From Jaapia argillacea MUCL 33604 (taxonomy: Eukaryota > Basidiomycota > Agaricomycetes > Jaapiales > Jaapiaceae), in NCBI GenBank assembly GCA_000697665.1, contig KL197714.1, positions 786,728 through 850,727 on the forward strand: DNA of 64,000 nucleotides. Reading direction: 5' to 3'. The notes beneath the pieces were generated by a model that had not been told where the DNA came from, did not search any database, and worked only from the letters and a program-made list of their open reading frames with translations. Shown piece after piece: positions 1-11,123 of the stretch (its first letter is position 1; each line of letters starts with the position of its first letter). A program made the position numbers and the translations under genes.

Positions 1-2453
1 CTCCTATTTCGCATGACAGCACAGAGGAAGGCGGAAGGTGGCGGGAGAGGTTAAGAAAAGATACAGGCAGGGATGTAAGCGAGCAAGGAGTGCAAAAGAA
101 ACCTGGGTGGAGATATTATATTAGGACATCAGGAGCTATCAGGAGGTGTGTGCGATGTGAAACGCCAACCTGTGGGGTTCTGAGGAAAGCTCGAAAGAAA
201 GTTCTTGTGTGACCAGATTCCGGGACTCAGGACTGAACCATCCTCATTAGGCATATGCCGCCGGGATCAACGAAAGGCTATCTTGTGCCCTCCTGTCGCC
301 ATGAAAACTAGTCTGTAACCGTCTCTCTCCCCGCAAATTATTCAAATGCTTCCTCCACCTCAACCGTCGTCGTTTAATTTCACCAAAAAAGTGGAAAAAT
401 ATCTTGCAACCACTCTGTTGCAAGCCACCTGTTTCGGCGTTGTGCCCGCGCGCATGGCTACCAATATTACCAGTTTATCATTCCGATAGGGAAACGAAAC
501 GAAACCCCAAGAACCAAATCGTCGGCTGTTTATCGGATTACCGATGACAGCCCTGTAAGCACGTAGCGTCATGATCTGCTTTCTGCATCCACAACCAGGA
601 ACTTCATCCCTGCGCATCGAATTTTGGTGGGGTCGTGATCCATGGAAGAAAATTGGTACCGGTGAGCACGCCAGCCCTTACTGAGCCCTCGCTGCGATGT
701 GGTCTGAGATCTGACACGCGAGGAAAATGATTCGGGCAGCTGTAGGCAGCAACGTCACCGACTCAGTACAACGTCCGACTACAAATTGCCAGGCACTCAG
801 CGACATCGGCTGGTAGACGTCAATAATAGTGAGATCAGCTCCTCAGATCTCCTGCTCCCGAAAATTACTTTGTGGTCACTTCCCTTCTCTCGCTTGGCCT
901 GTCTCATGGTCAGCTCAGGGTCCCCCTCATCGAGGCTCCTTTTGAGTACTGACGATAATTGAGTGATGATCAAGGGGCTTACTCACATGACTTCGTTTAT
1001 TCCCTTCCTCCTGGTCAACCCCACCCGTGGCGGATTTTGCAAAATTCCATCCACCATCCCTGAAATCCAAATCATCTCGGGTTACCAGTCGTCTGCCCGG
1101 CTGCTCCACCGCCCGTATGGTGGTCTCATTTACTCACACAAGGTCACCGATGCGCCCCTTACCTCATACACTCGCACAAGTGATGGTACTCGATATCCTG
1201 AGCCTTCTTCCGTCCCGTTCCACTCCTTCCCTTGCCCTGCCTACCAACAAAATCTGCCTCCGGTTTTGAGACTTCCCTCTGGCATTCTTCCCTTCCTGTG
1301 GCAGATATACTTATTGTGGGATGGGAAAGCCTTCCCATCACCTATTGGCCCCGCCATGTGCTGGCTATTTTTTGCGTCTTGCTCAATGCCGGCCCGCTTC
1401 TCGTCGACCTCCGTTCTATCGTGGCCATTCGAAAGCTCGAAATATTCGTACTAAACCCGGTGAACGCCCGCTTTCATCAGACCTAGTCAAATACGAGTAA
1501 GTATCGCGTTCCGTTCTCAAGGGCATGGCGCTTGCTAACTCAGAGTAAGGAACCCCCCAACCGATTGTGGCCCTGGTCATCTCCCCCGTCAGGCCCAGAT
1601 GACTGATCTGAACACCCCCTTCCCATCGAAGGGTTCCTCGTGGTTCAATCAGACATACTCTGCGTTTCAGGACAAGATGGCCCAAACCTATGGTCTCGCG
1701 TGACGAGTATTGCAGGTGGTCCATTGACTTGGCACCGGTCACAATGCTGGAGCTTGCTTCGTAATCTTACGAACACCCGCCCTTCGAAGCTTGTTTGTGT
1801 CCCTCTGCCTACCTAATAATCTTACTTGCGTACTAATCCCGTCGCACACTCTCCACCACTCAGAATCGTCTTGGCCTCAAATTATTCCCAATATCACACG
1901 GAGCGGATGCCCTGACCGTCTGCTTGCCCTGTTGGGACCGGTAGGCGCCTTAATTAACGAATTCCCATGCCCTTGTGACTCTGCTGGGAGGTTTAACTTT
2001 TTGGCTGTCGAATTCGATGGACACTAGATGCCCTGGACAATCTCTTGCCATCGGCTTAAGTGTCCAACATTAAATTTTGGACGGTGTGTATGGCAAACCT
2101 TGCTCGAATAACGATATTCTTTTTAACCTTACGTGATCTATTCGGTGGCTTCTCTTGCCTGTGAGACTATATGCGAGCCCCTGCAAGATACGGGCGGCTG
2201 AAAAAGACGCCACTTATGTACGTGCACAGGTTTCCCTTCGATGTTGATGTCGAATCTCAAGGCTTACGGCGTGCTGCAGAACTCGTTTACGTGTCGAGGA
2301 AAGTTCGCTGAACCTTGAAGTCAGTCAGGATTTGCGCGGCGGCCGTCAACTTCCTTCCGTCTTCCTTCCCCTCTAACTGCTACCTATTGGCAACTCCTTG
2401 ACGTGCCTCGAGGTCGCCAAGCCCTTCCTCGACCCTTCCTTTCCCTTCAACTT
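1..2453. other. Region without a supported gene
   Basis: I see no convincing gene here. Open frames are short and resemble no family. One plus-strand frame near 1232-1486 has a hydrophobic stretch (about residues 25-65) that could be a membrane-protein exon, but I could not join it to flanking exons. The last 110 bases before 2454 are pyrimidine-rich on the plus strand, as fungal promoters often are. Confidence 0.4.
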
Positions 2454-2637
2454 ATGTCTGGTGCCGATTCTAAGGTGAGACATCCTTGAATCGGGGGGAA
2501 GAACTTGAGCTCAGATTCAACCCATCACGTTGGTCAGTCGCCCCGACACGCCACTTGTGATCCCTTCTCAAGTCAATAGTTCAGGGCAGCTACTAGAAGG
2601 TACCATTGAAGACAGTCACGACAACAACAACCCCTAG
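2454..2637 (+). CDS. Possible small two-exon protein, 47 aa
   Basis: An ATG at 2454 opens a seven-codon exon (2454-2474) followed by a GTGAGA donor and a 40-base intron ending in CAG at 2514. Exon 2 (2515-2637) continues in frame to TAG. The predicted peptide starts MSGADSKIQPITLV and ends in an Asn-rich tail (DNNNP). A pyrimidine-rich stretch lies just upstream, and the gene would be convergent with the hydrolase gene ending at 2662. I do not recognise the peptide and see no domain. A chance open frame of this size is quite possible, so this is a candidate only; a transcript or a conserved orthologue would be needed to accept it. Confidence 0.22.
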
Positions 2638-2661
2638 CGTTACAAACAGCGATATCCCAGC

Positions 2662-4231
2662 CTAAGTCAAATTATGGCACCATTCGCTGACTGTAGTCGC
2701 GACCCGTTCCACGAACTGGTCGTACTGCAGGTTCATATTTCGCATAAACAATCCACAATGGGCCTCTACCTCATCCTTGGACCCGGCGATGGGAACGTTT
2801 TCCCACTTGTGTTTAGCTGTCGCGTGCAATGTCCCAGGCAGTACGATGAAGTGCCTCCGATGAGGTCGGTGCTTTTCCTTCTTGACCTTCTCCAGTTTCT
2901 TCATCTCCTCCTCCAGGACTTTCGCCAGTTTCCTTTGTCGCTTCTGCTCGTCTCGGAACTCTCGCTTCGTTAGCGGGCCTTCCAATTTCTCTTCCTCCGC
3001 CTGTGGCGATTTCTTATCTGAGGGGGATAAGTTCAATGTGCTCATCGAAAACGACTCCGTCCCCGAGCCACTAATGTACACCCGCGTCTCCTCATCTATT
3101 GCCTTCGTATCCTTCACCGCAGCTTCACCCACATTTGTCATGGAGATCCATTCTGCATCATGTTCTGACCCATTATCACCATCAATACGATCGTGAACTG
3201 GCGCATTGGTCCAGTAGTTCACCCAAAGGCCATCCCAGGTCTCGAGTTTGCGGTATCGATCAAGCAAGTCAACGGGATCGAACATACACTGGCCGAATTG
3301 GAAATGCTCGACGATCCACCGTTGCATGGCGCTGATCGGATCCTCCGAGTGTTTTTGCAAAAATTTAACAAATGGATCGTCGGCGTGCTTTGAAATGAAA
3401 TTAACAGACTTGACGAGGAAATTGGGCGATGACGAGGGGGGTGAATGTGGAGAGGAAAGCGACGCCGGTGCTGATTGCGAGTGGGGCAGTGTGGTCTGCG
3501 ACGGCGTCTGATTCGGATCTGTGAGATTTGCACCTCGTTGGATGACTAGGAGAGGGGGTGAGATGGACCGCACTCACCTGTCGAGTAGGAGGGTGGTCGG
3601 GAATTCAATGCTCCGGGAGATGGCATTGGTGAAGGCTGATTACGATCGTCTCCCAAAACATCAGGATGGATCATGGTAACCTGTGCATGGTTATTCATGT
3701 CCTTCTCGCTCTTTCTCTTGTCATCTCCAGGGAAAAGCGATGCCAAACCGCTGATCACAACATGCGGGTGCATTCCGAGATATGGAACATCGAATGCAAT
3801 GATGCCTCTAACTCGTCGCGATTGCTTCAAGGTCTTGTCTGTTGCGGCATCCACAGCGAGGAGACCGCCCATTGAGTGCGCTAATAGGATTATAGGACCC
3901 GGTGGGAGTGTTTCCAACCTATCGATAAGCAGCAAAGTGCACTTAGCAACTTCCATCCATGGAGAAGGCCTCTGTTACTCACCATCCCAGGAAGTTCTTG
4001 GCCACATAACCTATCGGCTTGCGACTCTTATAGGTTGGATAAAGGCAAGATTGTAAAGCGACATTCGATGGCAATTTCTTCGATACGCTGTTGTGGAGAT
4101 CCGTTGGGAACGCCTGGAACGATGTTTGATCGCCTTGAAGAGTTGAAGTTGAGTGAAATGGATCGTAAAGACGACACACCTCTGAATCCGTGGACGTAGA
4201 TAAGGTGCAATGTCTGCTCTTCGTTGGCCAT
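2662..4231 (-). CDS. Alpha/beta hydrolase (lipase/esterase-like), 475 aa
   Basis: Probable serine hydrolase of the alpha/beta fold; the substrate is unknown. Four exons fit in phase: 4180-4231, 3983-4133, 3578-3918 and 2662-3545. The protein opens MANEEQTLHLIYVHGFRG, giving the oxyanion-side HGF motif at residues 14-16. The nucleophile elbow is AHSMGG with Ser about residue 83, so the usual first Gly of GxSxG is Ala, a variant known in some lipases. A Ser/Pro-rich linker and a Lys/Glu-rich helix near residues 385-410 follow; the C-terminal DEVEAHCGLF probably carries the catalytic His. No signal peptide is seen, so it is probably intracellular. The third intron has two in-phase acceptors (before 3545, or 33 bases later), changing 11 residues. 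Its 5' end faces the 3' end of the LARP-like gene. Confidence 0.8.
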
Positions 4232-4869
4232 ATCCTTTCAGATAACAATATATTCTGGCTTCAAGTGCCCTTCCTTGATGGGACCCTCTGGAAAGAGCTC
4301 CCACTGGCAGTGATCCACTCGGCTTATTGGGAAAGTGCGTATTTGGAAGCAAAACCACTGGTGCTTGGATGAAACTGGCAGAAGTCGTGGGGAGGTCCTA
4401 GCAGTTGAAAGATGACGCATCGTTGTGTTGGGATGATTGGGAGCGATGAGAACGTTTCTGGCTCATCAGACCTGATTCGATGGGATAGGCAGCTTCATTG
4501 ACGTTGATGGCCCAGCTCGAGAACGCAGCAGCGGGTGAAATAAACCGCAATAGGCAGATAGAAAAGACGACAGGAAAAGACAGTATGATAGCGCTTCGTG
4601 ATACAACAGGGTAAGTGATGAAAAGGGGGATTCGGAGAGACTACAGGGCCGAAATCGAGACATGATGAGATACGAGGCGACGCGCAAAATGTATGTACTA
4701 TGGACAGGGGGAAGGATGTTGTGACAAGTAAGGGCAAAAGTAGTCCGGCAAGAGGTCAGCTCTGGAGGCGGCTGATATGGAGGTGGGGTACAAGACCAGT
4801 GATGATATGTCGAACGAGGACGAGGAGAGAAGAGGTCGGAAGCTGAGGACAGTCGATCGAAAGAGTTGG
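4232..4869. other. Intergenic region upstream of the hydrolase gene
   Basis: This 638-base stretch lies between the start of the hydrolase gene and the stop codon of the La-motif gene, both on the minus strand. It should hold the La-motif gene's 3' UTR and the hydrolase promoter. Short open frames here have no family resemblance. Confidence 0.5.
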
Positions 4870-7800
4870 CTAAGCTGTTTGGGGCTCCGTACCCCACGGG
4901 GCATGCGCCTCGTGCCCCAACACAAAGACAACATCTTCCTCATCCTCATCTTCCAAGTCTCCTTCTCCCTCTCCCTCGGGGTATTGTCCATGCTCTTGCT
5001 CGATTTCGGCTTCTGTCGTACCTCGATATGGAGGTTCTGAGTTCTCCGCCGCATGTATCCCAGTTTGATACTCAAAAACACTCCGAGGAGCTCCTGGCAA
5101 TACAAACTGCCTCCACTGGCCACCGCTCATGCGAACCCACTCATCCTGCACCTCAACCAGCTTCGAGAGCGATAAGACTTCTCTCACGAGACGCAGGTCC
5201 ATAGTCAGTTGCTTGATCCGGTTGAAGGATGCAATCAGGGTGATCGAAATCCATCCTTGTGAATCCATCTAGTTGACAATATCCAAAGAAAGAGATCAGA
5301 AGTCAAGGTTAGGCAGGATGTAAGACTTCGCGTACCTGCTGGCGAAGATAAAAGTCTTGTGCCATATTCTGCGCGCTCATATAATATTCGAGTTGACCAA
5401 GGAGGTAATACCTCGTGTGGTCCAACGGGTAGTCTAACGGTGAGAGCGGTACGGGAAGCGGCGGCGGAGGTTGTGCTGGTGAAGGAGCTGACTGTGCAGG
5501 GGGAAACGGTACCGGATGGTATGCTTCATAAGCGGGAATATAAGTGACCATCGGCAACGGAGGGGCGTAGTAGGTGGTTGCGTTTTCAGGTGGCAGGACC
5601 TGAAGGTGAGGGGGAGGTGTTACGGTGAACGGTGGCGGCCGAGGTGGCTGCTGGAAACCACGTCCAAAGCCGCGAGGGGCGTAGCCTCTTCCACCAAACC
5701 CACGGCCCCTACTCCTTCCTCCACCTCTATCATATCCAAAGTTCGGATAATAGGGATTCGATGGCCGCCTTGGCCGCCCATTGAAGTCTTGGTCTCGATC
5801 CCGGTCCCTGGCCTCCTGTTCCCTGGCCTCCCTCCCTCTATCCACTCGACCCTGATCCCTGGCCTGCCTTGTGATAACAGGGCCGTATCCTGTTCCACTC
5901 ATTGGACCGAACCCATAACCGAAATCCTTCACTTCCCATTCATCCGGTTCGACCCTGGCCTCTGGCGTTATGGGGGCGGATGCGCGGTAAGGATAAGGCG
6001 GTGGCAGGACTATACTCACAGGGGTGCCTACCAATGGCCCAGGGGATCCACCAGATGCAAGGACTGGTGTTGTGATTGTGCCCGGAGTTGGAGATATCCG
6101 GGGTAACTGTTGCAACCCTGATCCTGGAGATGAAATAGCACTGGCTTGTGAAGGGGGCGGGAGGGTGCTATCCGCCTCACGCGCACTGGTGGTACCGAAC
6201 TCCCATTTTGCCTCGGGGCCCGTCAGATCGATGAGGCTACGTGTGTCCATCTTCATCTCCTTGATCTCCTCCAATGGCCGAACTGCGTCGTCAGTAACAT
6301 CCGACACAAATCTCCCAGGTGCAGTCTCCACTCGCCGTCGAGCCTTGGACCGTGTGCGTGACCGAGGATGTGATGGGCCAAACTCCCCTGGAGCGACACC
6401 GACGGAGAAAGTCTTGGAAGGTTTCTCATCAACTTCTTTGCGACCTCCACTTGTGGCAGACCCCCCGTTCCCACCTGTGCTCCCATCCAGATCCAAACCC
6501 AGACTGCTCGGCTCTATCACACGTTCCCGAGCAGCCGAAAACCGTGCGGGACTAGGACTCGCACTACCGCTAAGGCTACCGAACTCCACACTTCTCGTCC
6601 TTCGGCCTCGTTCTGGTTCAACTTCACCGACATCTTTTGATTGATTGACGGAGGCAGGGAGAACCAATCCAACATCTCGGTACCCAGCAACAGCCTCAGA
6701 TTCGTCAGGAGGTGGTGGTCGGACCATCATAGTCGGAGGTGGAAGATTGGCTGAAGCAACCTGATCAGTGGAGGTAGGATTATGTCTATATGCGTCGTCA
6801 CTCGGATGAAGGATTCGGTAAGGTACGGGTTGAGGCTGCTCTTGCCCGTTAGGATTCCAATATGCATATGGCTGTCCATAACCATAAATGTATGGTGGAT
6901 AAACAGGGTATGGTGGTGCGCCTTGATACCCATGTTGCCCAGGTGCTGGAGGGAGAGCATGAGGGGATGGATTAGGATATCCATTTGGGATTGGAACAAG
7001 GTAAGGGTTATGGGCTGGGGAACCGGACAGAGGGTAAGGATGAAGCCGCGGACTTTGACCAGGCTGAGTTGACGGGGGCAAGATAGCTGATTGGGGCTGG
7101 GAATAGTACCCTGAAATCTTTTCGTCAGAACCCTGGGGAAAGGTGATGGGCTGCATCATTGGCAGAGCTTGAGGTACGAATACTTGTGGGGAGGCCGCCC
7201 TCGACGATCTCCTCGTGATATTCACGACATCCGCACTAGGCCCACTACCACCAGCACTCTCTTCTTGCAAGCGTCTGCCGCCCCGAACACTCAGACGGGG
7301 ACTAGAGTGGACACTACCCGCTCGACTCTGCGCTTGCGAGTGGGAAACAGAATGTGATACAGACGCACGAGCTGAGTGAACTCGGCTATGAGGCTGGGAA
7401 GCTTGAACAGAACCTGAACCTGAGGCTGCTGACGAAGGTTGACCGCTTCTTGATTTATGAATGCTGCTAAAATGAGATTGTTGGTTTCTTGGAGGGTGAC
7501 TTCGATTAGAAGACCGAAGGGCAGCGTCAGCAGCGGCGCGAAGTTCTTCCGGAGGTATGGGCTCCCATTTCGGTTTTCCACCTGAAGTCGGAACAAAGAT
7601 ATGAGGAGAACATAGCTCAATCGTCAGTCTTTTCCTGTAGAAACTTGTGGCCGAAGGGGATGCCCTACGAGGTGGGGAACTGTGAATGGAAGAGGAAACG
7701 CACCCTTCTTTGGTGGAGTCGCCACAGGCTGAACTACCTCGCCGTCTTTCGTCTCGTTAGAGCCTTTGTCATTCGAAGTTTGACCATTGCTTTGTGTGAG

Positions 7801-8673
7801 AACAGGCGACGTATTTGCCTTGCCAACCTCTGGCCAACTCTCAGCGTCCTCCGCTGGTGGTGGCGGTGGTGCCACGATGGTGGGTTGTGATGCGACTATC
7901 CGCGGGCGAACAACAAACGGGTCGTCTTCTGGAGGAGGTACAGGAGGTGCTGGGTGAGAACCATTCGAGAGCAACAATGACCTCGTAGTTTGTCGAGGGG
8001 AAGTTGATGCAGACTTGAGCTGCGGGTCGAGTGAAGATGAGTGAGACTTGAATAAGACCGCCTCACGATCCTCTGCGGGTGTTGGGGCAGTTCCGTTCGT
8101 GGTCTGAGATTTTGAAGCCTGTATTGGCGGTGGCGGGCGGGTCTGTGCTCGGGCCTGAGCCATCTGTTCCATACGGGCATTCCATACGTTATAAGCGGGT
8201 TTCTGGGGTGATGTTCTGGCGGATGGTGACGGTGTACCCTTCCCAAGGACTGCCTCGTCATTGTCAGCCACGTCAGCGGCAAGAGATGAGGCCTTTAAGC
8301 CTTCGGCTGGGTCCATCGATAGTGATGAGGGTGATGGGGGTCTTGTTTGCGGTCGTGTGAGGACGACGGAAGAGTTTGGTGTAAGGTCAACGCTCGGAGA
8401 TGGCGATGAAGACTTGGATGCAGTGGAAGCGGATGTTGTAACCGTTCCGGTCGTAGAAGTGCTGGCAATGGGTGAAGGGGCGGTGGCGGGGTTGATGTTA
8501 GACTTTGCTGCGGCATTTTGATGCTGGATAGGCTGGTGCAACGAAGCAACTGATTTCGGAGCAGGAGGCTTGATGTTTTGAGCCGTCCCTTTCTTTGCGC
8601 GTTCAGCGTATGAAAGCGGCGCCGTTTTGGAGTCATACGATGACTGCGACGGTGGCGCCGTCGAAGAGACCAT
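4870..8673 (-). CDS. La-motif RNA-binding protein, LARP1/Sro9-Slf1-like, 1204 aa
   Basis: Likely cytoplasmic RNA-binding protein acting in mRNA stability or translation, as for LARP1 and yeast Sro9/Slf1. Three exons join in phase: 7704-8673, 5336-7581 and 4870-5268. The start at 8673 opens MVSSTAPPSQSSYDSKTAPL. The first 1000 residues are low-complexity Ser/Pro/Gln/Gly-rich. A short SWPEVGKA motif lies near residue 280, and an Arg/Gly-rich box near 940-970. The La motif runs from about 1040 to 1125 (YYLLGQLEYYMSAQNMAQDF, then GWISITLIASFNRIKQL) and is split by the second intron exactly between LRQQ and MDSQ. The tail is acidic. The metazoan-type DM15 repeats after the La motif are absent, as in yeast homologues. 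The 122-base first intron is long for this window. Confidence 0.88.
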
Positions 8674-9149
8674 TTTTCGACGATTGTCGGTGCTGATGGA
8701 GGGCGAAAGTGCAGATCAAGGATGAGAACGATGATGGCCGGCGACCCAAGATGAAATGTGGATGAGAAATCTACCAAAACTCCAGAGAAAGGCGAACAAA
8801 GCAGATATCTAAACCTCTGAGAGAGACTGCAGATGGAAGAAAGACAAAATTAAAGGCAGTGAGGGAAGGACGACGAGGTATACAAAGAGGCTGGATGACG
8901 GGCGGTCACAAGTCAAAGGTCAAAGATGTGGCAACGCGGTGCCGCGACCACCTGAGCCTCTTGATTCTTCCCTTCATCTGCTGGGACTTGCTAATACGGT
9001 TAATGTCCGTACAATCATCCTGGGCTCCGGAACGACATAGAATGTTTCCCCGTGTTAAGCTCGAACGCACAGTAAGTCTCGGGTATCATTTAGTAATCGG
9101 CAGCCAGGAGAACAAGCATTTTTCAAAGCTTTAGGCCTTCAACAGCCCT
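8674..9149. other. Intergenic region upstream of the La-motif gene
   Basis: About 480 bases between two minus-strand genes; it should hold the La-motif gene promoter and the 3' UTR of the next gene. No further gene is seen. Confidence 0.5.
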
Positions 9150-10837
9150 TCAAGGAATTCTCCACATCGCAATCCCACCCCTCTCCTTGTCCACCTCTTT
9201 CTTCACTTCCTTACTTTCACCACTTCTAACAGCTGCGGCGACCAACAACGTTAACGCGTCTCTGACCGCACCATTCTTTGCCTCCAAAGTTTCAACCTCA
9301 GGCTCTCCGCCCTCACCCCCATCTGCGCTCGGCAATACCACCCTATCCCAGTCTACACACAGGTCCAAATACTCATAGAGGACTCTCACAATACCCCTGA
9401 ATTTATCACCCACCCCATTCCCACCACCATTGACATCTTGATCATCTGGCGGCAACTCTACTTTCCACAACTCTTCTAATGTCAGGGTATCCCAGGCAAT
9501 CAGCGGTGCTCCCACTTTCACGGGAACGACTATTGCTGGACATCCGTTCAACAATTGATAGTTGATCACGCTTTCACTCGGTCGGGCGCTCGTTGTCCAG
9601 AACGTTCGGTGTGGCTTGATTCCTAGAACAAGAAGGGCAAGGCGTCGGGGAGTTGGTGGAATCGGTAAGGGAGCGAGGTGAGGTTCTGGGGAAGGTGTAC
9701 GGGATCGCGTGAACATGTTGGACAGGCTCGGTACGTTGATGGAGAGGGAGCTGTGATGCTTCAACTCTTCCACTGGCTGAGGTGGTGGGGGAGGTGGAGG
9801 ATTGGCAAGCGTGATGACGGACGCTGACTCTGCTAAAAGTGTTTCTCCGACTTTGTAATCCCCTGAATGAAGTGCCTGGCTTCAGAATTGGACAACAAAG
9901 CATAGAATCAACTCGCGAACCCGATAAGAACGGTCCATGACAGAACACCACGTCTGGCTTCATACTTCTCGGAATGATAGGCCTACGGCCACTGGCGAAT
10001 AGATAGGGAGACAACCACCCCTTCTCAATCGCCAGATAATCCTTGACGGTGGCGAATAAGGAACTGTCTCTGCAACAGCGAATATGCGTTCAGTCCCAAA
10101 ATTAATCGCGACTCAGAAGGACACTTACTTGTGAACACTACTCCTAAAGAACCCTAAGCACGCATCCTCGATTGTATGCTTGTATTTCAAGGTAATCAAG
10201 AGGGTCTTGATACCTGTAGTCTCCAGTCTCTTCGAGTGGATGGGTATAGTGTGCTTGATGGCATGATCTAGGAGTAAATCGTTCGCAGCCTTGGTGGTCA
10301 ATTCAAAGCCCGTATGAAGGCCTATCTCAACGAGGATTGTGTCTCCCAAAGTCGACACAACAGTGTCCGAGATGGGACCCATGACTGGTGCCGCAATCAC
10401 AGCTGTACCTCCCTGTCCAAGTCCCGATACAACGTGAGTGCCAGTGGGGTAACAGAGGACTGATAAACAGAGCACACCGTGGCTGCTATCACAACATGAA
10501 CAGCAAGATCCCTGAATCGGATACAGGGTAGGAGCAAAGGAGACGAATCTCCCCACTGTTCATGTGAGCTTCCGGCACTCGAGGTTGTGTAGGCCTACTT
10601 ACAGGTGAGAGACAAATCACTCCCGTTCCCGCTGCACGCAAGGACTCATACGACGACATAACAATCCTCCCCGTCATCGACTGGATTGATATTGTCAATC
10701 AGAACTCCAGTACATCTGGGACCAGGTATGAGACTCACCCCGACGAGTTTTCTGACGATCCATGGGGCCTTCTTCTCCTCCTCTGACAAGTGAATAGAGG
10801 CAGGATCTACGGGACCCAAAGCAGACGCTTCGCTCAT
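9150..10837 (-). CDS. Uncharacterised conserved-looking fungal protein, multi-exon
   Basis: I do not recognise the family. Splicing gives a consistent model: exon 1 10739-10837 (MSEASALGPVDPASIHLSEE), exon 2 10603-10680, an exon from about 10557 with one internal intron, an exon ending near 10132 at SSVHK, an exon carrying GWLSPYLFASGRRPII, and the final exon ending at 9150. The donor near 9925 (GTTCGC) and acceptor before GDYKVGE fit in phase. A Gly/Ala/Val stretch (GGTAVIAAPVMGP) resembles a hydrophobic or glycine-zipper segment but is not a clear transmembrane helix. A run of seven prolines precedes the C-terminal domain, which holds LLNGCPAIVVPVKVGAPLIA and LEELWKVELPPD. No signal peptide is visible. 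The intron around 10410-10490 is the least certain part. Confidence 0.6.
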
Positions 10838-11123
10838 TCCTCGAACGTCCCGTCAAGGAGGACACCAAGATACTTAGATAAGAGAAGGTTTCTGTAGGCC
10901 GATCCAGTCATGATAAGTAATTTGATGGATGGATGGTGATAGCAACTGCCAAGACTCCGGCACAGCTTCAAGTCAATCGTCAACCAGTACGAAGTGTATT
11001 ATGGAGCGAACGCAGACTCAACAAGGAATGAACACAAAAACTGACATTGGAAGTGGAAGCACTCATAATCCATCCTACATACCAAGAAATCCGAGCAAAT
11101 GGAAAGCAGAGAAAGGGCAACAA

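Noticed and set aside
1416-1742. Minus-strand frame of 108 codons
   Set aside because: No domain, no splice partners, and overlapping frames on the other strand are equally open.
5516-6644. Long plus-strand frames over the La-motif gene
   Set aside because: They are antisense shadows of the Pro/Gly/Arg-rich exon 2, with no domain of their own.
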